Of a DNA stretch of 64,000 nucleotides, positions 58,977-64,000 are shown one piece after another. Position 1 is the first letter of the stretch. Each line of letters starts with the position of its first letter. Origin of the DNA: Trichomonas vaginalis G3. Lineage: Eukaryota > Parabasalia > Trichomonadida > Trichomonadidae. The DNA is taken from NCBI RefSeq assembly GCF_026262505.1, contig NC_067203.1, forward strand, positions 13,218,392 through 13,282,391, read 5' to 3'. A program made the translations under genes and the position numbers. The notes under the pieces are model-generated. The model saw only the letters and a list, made by a program, of their open reading frames with translations. It had not been told where the DNA came from and ran no database searches.

Positions 58977-60235
58977 AATACTAAAATCTTCTGTCTTTGT
59001 AAAAGAATAAATTCTGACAAAAAGTGCTCGTTTAAATTTAATGATCATCTGTATGACTAAGTGGTAAAAAGTGTTTATGACCAAAAAAGGGTTACATGCT
59101 TAGTCTATTTTTCTGACAGGATACTCTAGATTTACATGATCTCTATTTCATATCTCCGTTTTTAGATTCTTCGACAGATTTTATGATAGAAAACCAAGAT
59201 TAACAAATTTCCGGCATGTTAATGAAGAAATCTGCAGCTACCCTCAATATTATTTCAATAATCAGTATCGTTTCTCTTACAATTTATTTTTTTCTCAATA
59301 ATTTAACAAGAAATAACAATACACACTTGGTTTTACGTATAAAAGCTAAGTGTCGAACTTAATCAACTTTACTTACTTAGCAAATGAATATTTTTGTGGT
59401 TGCGAGTTCTGAATGCTGAAGTTTTAGATTTCTCTATAAATGATATCATTGCACTTACAATTTTGTTCCAGCCTATCGCATAAATCATAGAAAATCCAAA
59501 AAAAAAAATAATATAAAGAAAATTCATGTCATGAAGTTCAAAAAATACCGTGTAACATTAAAATTTGTTATGCATAATACATTTTAGCTATTATTGATTT
59601 TTTTTTAATTTTCGAGAAATTGAACGGTGAGTCCGATAGAGAAATTTTTAAAAATCCTAGTGCCTCATAGAAGTAATTTCCCTCGTCTCCCATACTTCCA
59701 AATGTATGCATATGACATAAACTTTTATGCATTACACAAGTGGCCAATAATATCTATAGAGTAAAAAATTAGAAATTTAATTTTTTTATATGATAGTTAT
59801 ATTTCAGATTTGCGAGCGTAACTTTTTTCTCCATGGCATACTTGTTTTAAGAGCAAATGATCAAAATCGTCCTTCAATTATTGAAGGAGCTGATATCTTT
59901 TGAAAATTGAATTGAAAGGGTATTCAATTTTCAAATTTCCTCTCAATTTTGGAAACATATCAACTCTATGAATTAACAATTATGTGCCTTCACAGTTTAT
60001 CAGTCATATAAGGTGCTTATAAAGAAAAAAGTTACGCTCGCAAAATATGTTTTTATATAGATTTCACATAAAATAATTATGTAATTTCTAAAAAGAATAT
60101 TTTTGTTCTTGAATATTAAAGTGTATTGTAGTTTAAAAAGTTTTAAATATGTTGCTAAAATTTCAGGTTTATAGCTCATGTCTAGCATGACTTCTTCGTA
60201 TGCGCAAAAAATCTGACACGTAAGGGTATCCTTAA

Positions 60236-60427
60236 AAATGAATTTGACATCAATTTCAACATGGGAGCTTGTAGATACAATGAAATGGATATACCTATTA
60301 TCTCTATTGGAGCACTTGTATTCCATCAAGTTTCTGAATGATAGAACACAATTGATACTCCGAAAAAAAGCATTTTCTTATAAAAAACCTATTTTTGACA
60401 TTTTGAAAATAATTTTTATCAATTGAA
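60236..60427. other. Spacer between X2 and the ankyrin gene
   Basis: AT-rich. An Inr-like but imperfect TCAAT (60419-60423) lies 7 nt from the next ATG. Confidence 0.45.
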
Positions 60428-61913
60428 ATGTTGAATCAAGAATTAATGGAGTCAAATAAGAATTACATCGAAACAATGAATAAAATATATCGCCTTAATA
60501 CTTTCGATGATAAAGAAATTGAAGGCCTTTATCAAGATATAAAGAACAAAATAATCGAAACAAAGATTTTAACTGCAAGTAAAGTTCTAAAAATATTTGA
60601 TCATGTTGCTCTTTTTAGAAATCGCTACTTGCGATCGTATCTAACAATTATAAAAAGAATTATAGAAGAATATCATCCGAAACCAGCGGATGATATCAGG
60701 CCCGTTTACCAATACCTTTTATTGGAAGATTATGGAATTGTTTATGATGAAGAACATCTCGAAGAATTAAAAAAATATGAATCAAGTGGTTATTCTTCGT
60801 ATGTCCACAAAGATAACACAATAGCCAGAGCTATAATGAATAATGATTACAAATCATTTGTATTTTTCATTGAAAAAGAAGATTTTGATGAATATTACGA
60901 GTTAGATAGCGAACTATATCCATTTTTGGGTCTATCTTTACTCGAATTATGCTGCTATCATGGTTCTGTTGATTGTTTTAAGTTGCTATTGACAAAAGTA
61001 GAACCAAATATCACTCTAAACTGTCTTGATTTGGCATTTTCGAGCGGAAATTCTGAGATTTTAAATGAATGTTTGAAATCTCTGAAACCAGGTCAGAACA
61101 GCATGAGATATGCAATATTTTCGCACAACATTGACTTTGTCATGTATCTTTTCCAGCAACATCAAGTGCCAATGGATTTATATGTATGCATACAATCTTG
61201 AAGCATTTTTGGCATATTTCGATGTTACAAAAGATGTTGATACTTGTCTTGTATATTCAACAGGTTTAAATCTTCCTTCACTTTGGGAATATTTCCTTTC
61301 AAATGGTGCAAATATTAATGCAAGATGTAAAGAGCTCAATCTTTTTATATTACAATTTGCAATAACATTTAATTGCAGCGAAGCAGTAGAATTTCTTATT
61401 TCACATGGAATAGATATCAATGAAAAAATGAGTAATAATAGCATGACTGCTCTTCACTGGGCAATAAGATATAAAAGCATAGAAACAGCAGATGTTCTTA
61501 TCTCCCATGGAATTGATATAAATGGGAGAGATATTCGTGGACAAACTGCACTCAATCTTGCAGTGTATTTAAATTACGAAGATTTTGTAAATCTTCTCCT
61601 TTCACGTGGTGCAGATATAAATACAAAAGATAACGATGGGAACAGTCCTCTTCATAAAGCAACAATGGAAAATTGCCAAGATGTTGTAAATCTTCTCATT
61701 AATTCTGGAGCAGATATTAATCTGACTAATTATGAAAGTAAAACTGCACTTCATATTGCAGCAGAAAAGGATTATTCAGAAATTGCAAACATTCTACTTT
61801 CACATTTTGCAAACATTAATATAACAGATAAAAATGGTAATACAGCTCTTGATATTGCAATAAAATGTAACAGTGAGAAAACCTCAGAAATTCTTCTCAA
61901 TCAAGTTCTATAA
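60428..61913 (+). pseudogene. DUF3447/ankyrin repeat protein gene with one frameshift
   Basis: The first frame (60428-61201) encodes a helical DUF3447-like region typical of trichomonad ankyrin proteins. The second frame (open across 61110-61913) continues with about six ankyrin repeats (ALHWAIRYKSIETADVLISH, SPLHKATMENCQDVVNLLIN). The two fit end to end with a single shift near 61185-61205. This is a recent host pseudogene or a sequence error. The protein would be about 490 residues, probably an adaptor. Confidence 0.8.
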
Positions 61914-62180
61914 TGCAATGTACAATTTATTAAGAGTACAAATATGATCATAAATATCAATAAAATGGAAACTGCCATTAGACCTAAAAAATCTCTTTTA
62001 TTTCATTAACTCAAAAATAAAACAAACTTATGAAGAATAAACTCAAGAAGAATTTCCTATATAACAAATTTTAAAGCAAGTGTTTATTATGAAAAAGAAA
62101 TTTTTAATTTTTATTTAAAATAAAGCTGATTTCTATCTATATCTCAAGTAAATATACTATAGAACATTTCTGTATGAGTA
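61914..62180. other. Intergenic region, no gene seen
   Basis: AT-rich 3' flank of the ankyrin gene. No feature recognised. Confidence 0.5.
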
Positions 62181-62190
62181 ACGCATTAAT

Positions 62191-63300
62191 AGGGTTGTTA
62201 GATTCCTGACGATAGGTGTCTTGGAAGATTTGCCTGGTGTCATCATAGTGTCTTTAAATCAAAAATTTTATTTTGGAGTTAGTTTTATTGATTTTTCAAT
62301 AAAAAACATTTCTAAAACAAGAAAATAAAACGATGAAATATTTATATTTTATATAAGGATCTTATATATTTAAAATAAATATCATTTTATTTTTTTCATT
62401 GGTGTCTGTCAAACCATAATACAACATTCAAAAATTCAATGTGTCTTGTGGTTTCAAAAGACACCTTCAAATTGAACGATAGCACAGACACTATTGAATT
62501 TTACCCATTGTATTTAGTTTTTACCCTTTTTATTTTTAAGAATTAATGACTGAAACAGCCGTTTTGCTATGACCTCAATCACTTTTATTTATTATTTTAA
62601 ATATTATTTAATTTTATTATTTGAATAGGCCAACTTATATTTGAGAAGCTCAATTTGAGACCACTTAATACATTGAAATATCATAAATATTGAAATATTA
62701 AAAAGTGTATTTCAAAATATTGAAATTATAAAAATTTATAATACTGAAATTGAGACAAATTAATAAATTCAATGTGTTTTTTTTGAAATAACTCTCAAAT
62801 ATTATTTTTTTGTTTATTTAATGATGAATAAATATGATTGCTTTAGTCAATCATAAAAACTAATTTAAGTTTAAAATAATGAAAGGATAATTTGATCGTT
62901 TTTTAAAATACAATTATTTTTGATGATTTGCAAGAATCTTTGAAAAGAATATAATATAGGTTCTATTTTTGTAAAATTTATCCAAATCATATATTACATA
63001 AATTACGATTAAAACGATGAAAGAACCAAAAAGTGTGTTTTGTGTTTTGTTGTTGCGTGTTGGATGCGGGATCCTGTTATTTCCGAAATCGACAAAAAAT
63101 TTGGAAATTTAATTTCCGAAATCGAAATTATATTAATGTTTTTAATATTCTTATATCAAAAGGATTAAAGTTCATTAAGAGAAAAACAATTCTTCTTCAA
63201 TCTATTGGCGCATTTATTTCTACACGCCAATAAGGAAGGGAAAATTATAAGACACCATGGTGTCTTCAAAACGCTAATTTTTGATATTTTTAACAACCCT
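62191..63300. mobile_element. MULE-like non-autonomous transposon, 1.11 kb
   Basis: Termini AGGGTTGTTA and TAACAACCCT, flanked by the perfect 10-bp direct repeat ACGCATTAAT (62181-62190 and 63301-63310). The 9-10 bp duplication points to the Mutator/MULE superfamily. GTGTCTT motifs recur near both ends, including the palindrome AAGACACCATGGTGTCTT (about 63250-63267). No transposase gene. Confidence 0.85.
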
Positions 63301-63414
63301 ACGCATTAATAAGATCGACGACTATATTAAAATTTCGTAATTACAATAATTTTTTCATAAAGATTAAGAACTTATGCAACAAATAAATTACACTGTGCTG
63401 TACTTGGCTTTAAT

Positions 63415-63678
63415 TTAATCAAGAAATGGTGGAGTCTCAATTGGAATTGAAATTTTGACAAAATTGAGTTTATCAGCGCTGTCAACAGTATCTTCGTTTT
63501 TTGCACATTGATCTGCCATTGAGCTAGATAGCAAATTTTGATAATTGTATAATCTTTGTAAAAGAATTTCATTTTCTCGTAAGATTTGATGGCAACTGTT
63601 GCTGAGTGTTTTAATTTGCTGACTAGGGCCGACTGATTCGATCATCATTTCTTCTTTATCGGAGAACTCTTCATCCAT
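63415..63678 (-). CDS. Small acidic helical protein
   Basis: 87 residues from ATG at 63678. Acidic N-terminus, a helical coiled-coil-prone middle (SNSCHQILRENEILLQRLYN) and a short beta-like end. No recognised family. Isolated between a transposon and the window end, so support is only moderate. Confidence 0.5.
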   Translation of the reverse strand: MDEEFSDKEEMMIESVGPSQQIKTLSNSCHQILRENEILLQRLYNYQNLLSSSMADQCAKNEDTVDSADKLNFVKISIPIETPPFLD

Positions 63679-64000
63679 TTTGAGAACTTACAAGATTTTG
63701 CTAGTTTCTTGAATGAAAAAATTCAAGCGTAAGAAGTTGCATTTGCTGAAAAAGATATAAGTTGTACGGTGTTACAACTGAAGCACTAAATGATTATTTG
63801 GGAATTGAAAGTATACCATCAAAATTATTTATCAAATTCGATTTTTTGGTCTAAAGGAATGTAGTAAATATATATCTTCACACTACAGATCACCAAACTT
63901 TATTCAACTCAATCAGACATTAAATCACATGATATGCTGGTTATCAAAATACATTTTGAAATGAAATTTCATATATACATTTTCAAATGAGAGCATTTTT
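63679..64000. other. Right window edge, no gene seen
   Basis: AT-rich 5' flank of the small gene up to the end of the window. Nothing recognised. Confidence 0.45.

Larger units (their letters stand above)
32899..60231 (+). mobile_element. Second copy of the TTAA element (X2), split by a Polinton
   Basis: Starts GGATACCCTTAC after TTAA (32895-32898) and ends GTAAGGGTATCC before TTAA (60232-60235). The left arm 32899-33557 and right arm 58973-60231 correspond to X1 read backwards and are nearly identical to it. In place of the 357-bp middle of X1 lies the 25.4-kb Polinton. So X2 is a 2.3-kb-class element into which a Polinton has been inserted, with loss of the middle at the target. Confidence 0.85.

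Overview
The window looks like nuclear DNA of a parabasalid protist, most likely Trichomonas vaginalis or a close relative. The evidence is AT-rich sequence, intron-free genes on both strands, and Inr-like TCA(C/T)(T/A) motifs 15-25 nt upstream of several start codons. The gene content also fits: ankyrin/DUF3447 proteins, degenerate kinases, a BTB-like protein and a gp210-like nucleoporin, all beside a large Maverick/Polinton element. The species call is an inference.

Layout. 1-6.5 kb (all minus): a short-chain prenyl diphosphate synthase, a BTB-like protein, a small bromodomain + ET protein and a protein with a 51-bp minisatellite; a small MITE candidate lies at 4.4 kb. 6.6-10.5 kb: an Akt-like PH-kinase bracketed by two inverted copies of an unnamed 1.05-kb transposon with 7-bp target duplications. 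10.8-16.4 kb: a frameshifted membrane-protein gene, then a 1512-residue gp210-like nucleoporin. 16.4-20.3 kb: gene-free, but with a tandem array of perfect hairpins whose stems covary, and a GC-rich island. 20.3-30.5 kb: a disordered protein, an ARM-like protein, an ankyrin protein, an IR-rich MITE candidate, a TKL-type kinase with a helical tail, and a CK1/TTBK-like kinase ending in Cys-Cys-Cys.

30.5-60.2 kb is a nested mobile cassette. A 2.27-kb TTAA-flanked element (X1, 30507-32774) sits 10 bp upstream of the CK1-like gene. After a 116-bp spacer comes a second copy in the opposite orientation (X2, 32899-60231). X2 is split by a 25.4-kb Maverick/Polinton fossil (33558-58972), whose ends are A29/T29 tracts followed by inverted hairpins. 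The Polinton carries recognisable DNA polymerase B, integrase, packaging ATPase, double jelly-roll capsid protein, SF3 (D5-like) helicase, D12-type adenine methyltransferase, an HNH-like protein, phage-type fibre and tail-collar proteins, and many unknown genes. It is degraded, with roughly a dozen or more interruptions, and contains a 100-N assembly gap.

60.2-64 kb: a frameshifted DUF3447/ankyrin gene, a 1.1-kb MULE-like non-autonomous transposon with a perfect 10-bp target duplication, and a small coiled-coil gene. The host genes are unrelated housekeeping or signalling genes and do not form an operon. The mobile cassette is the organising feature of the right half.
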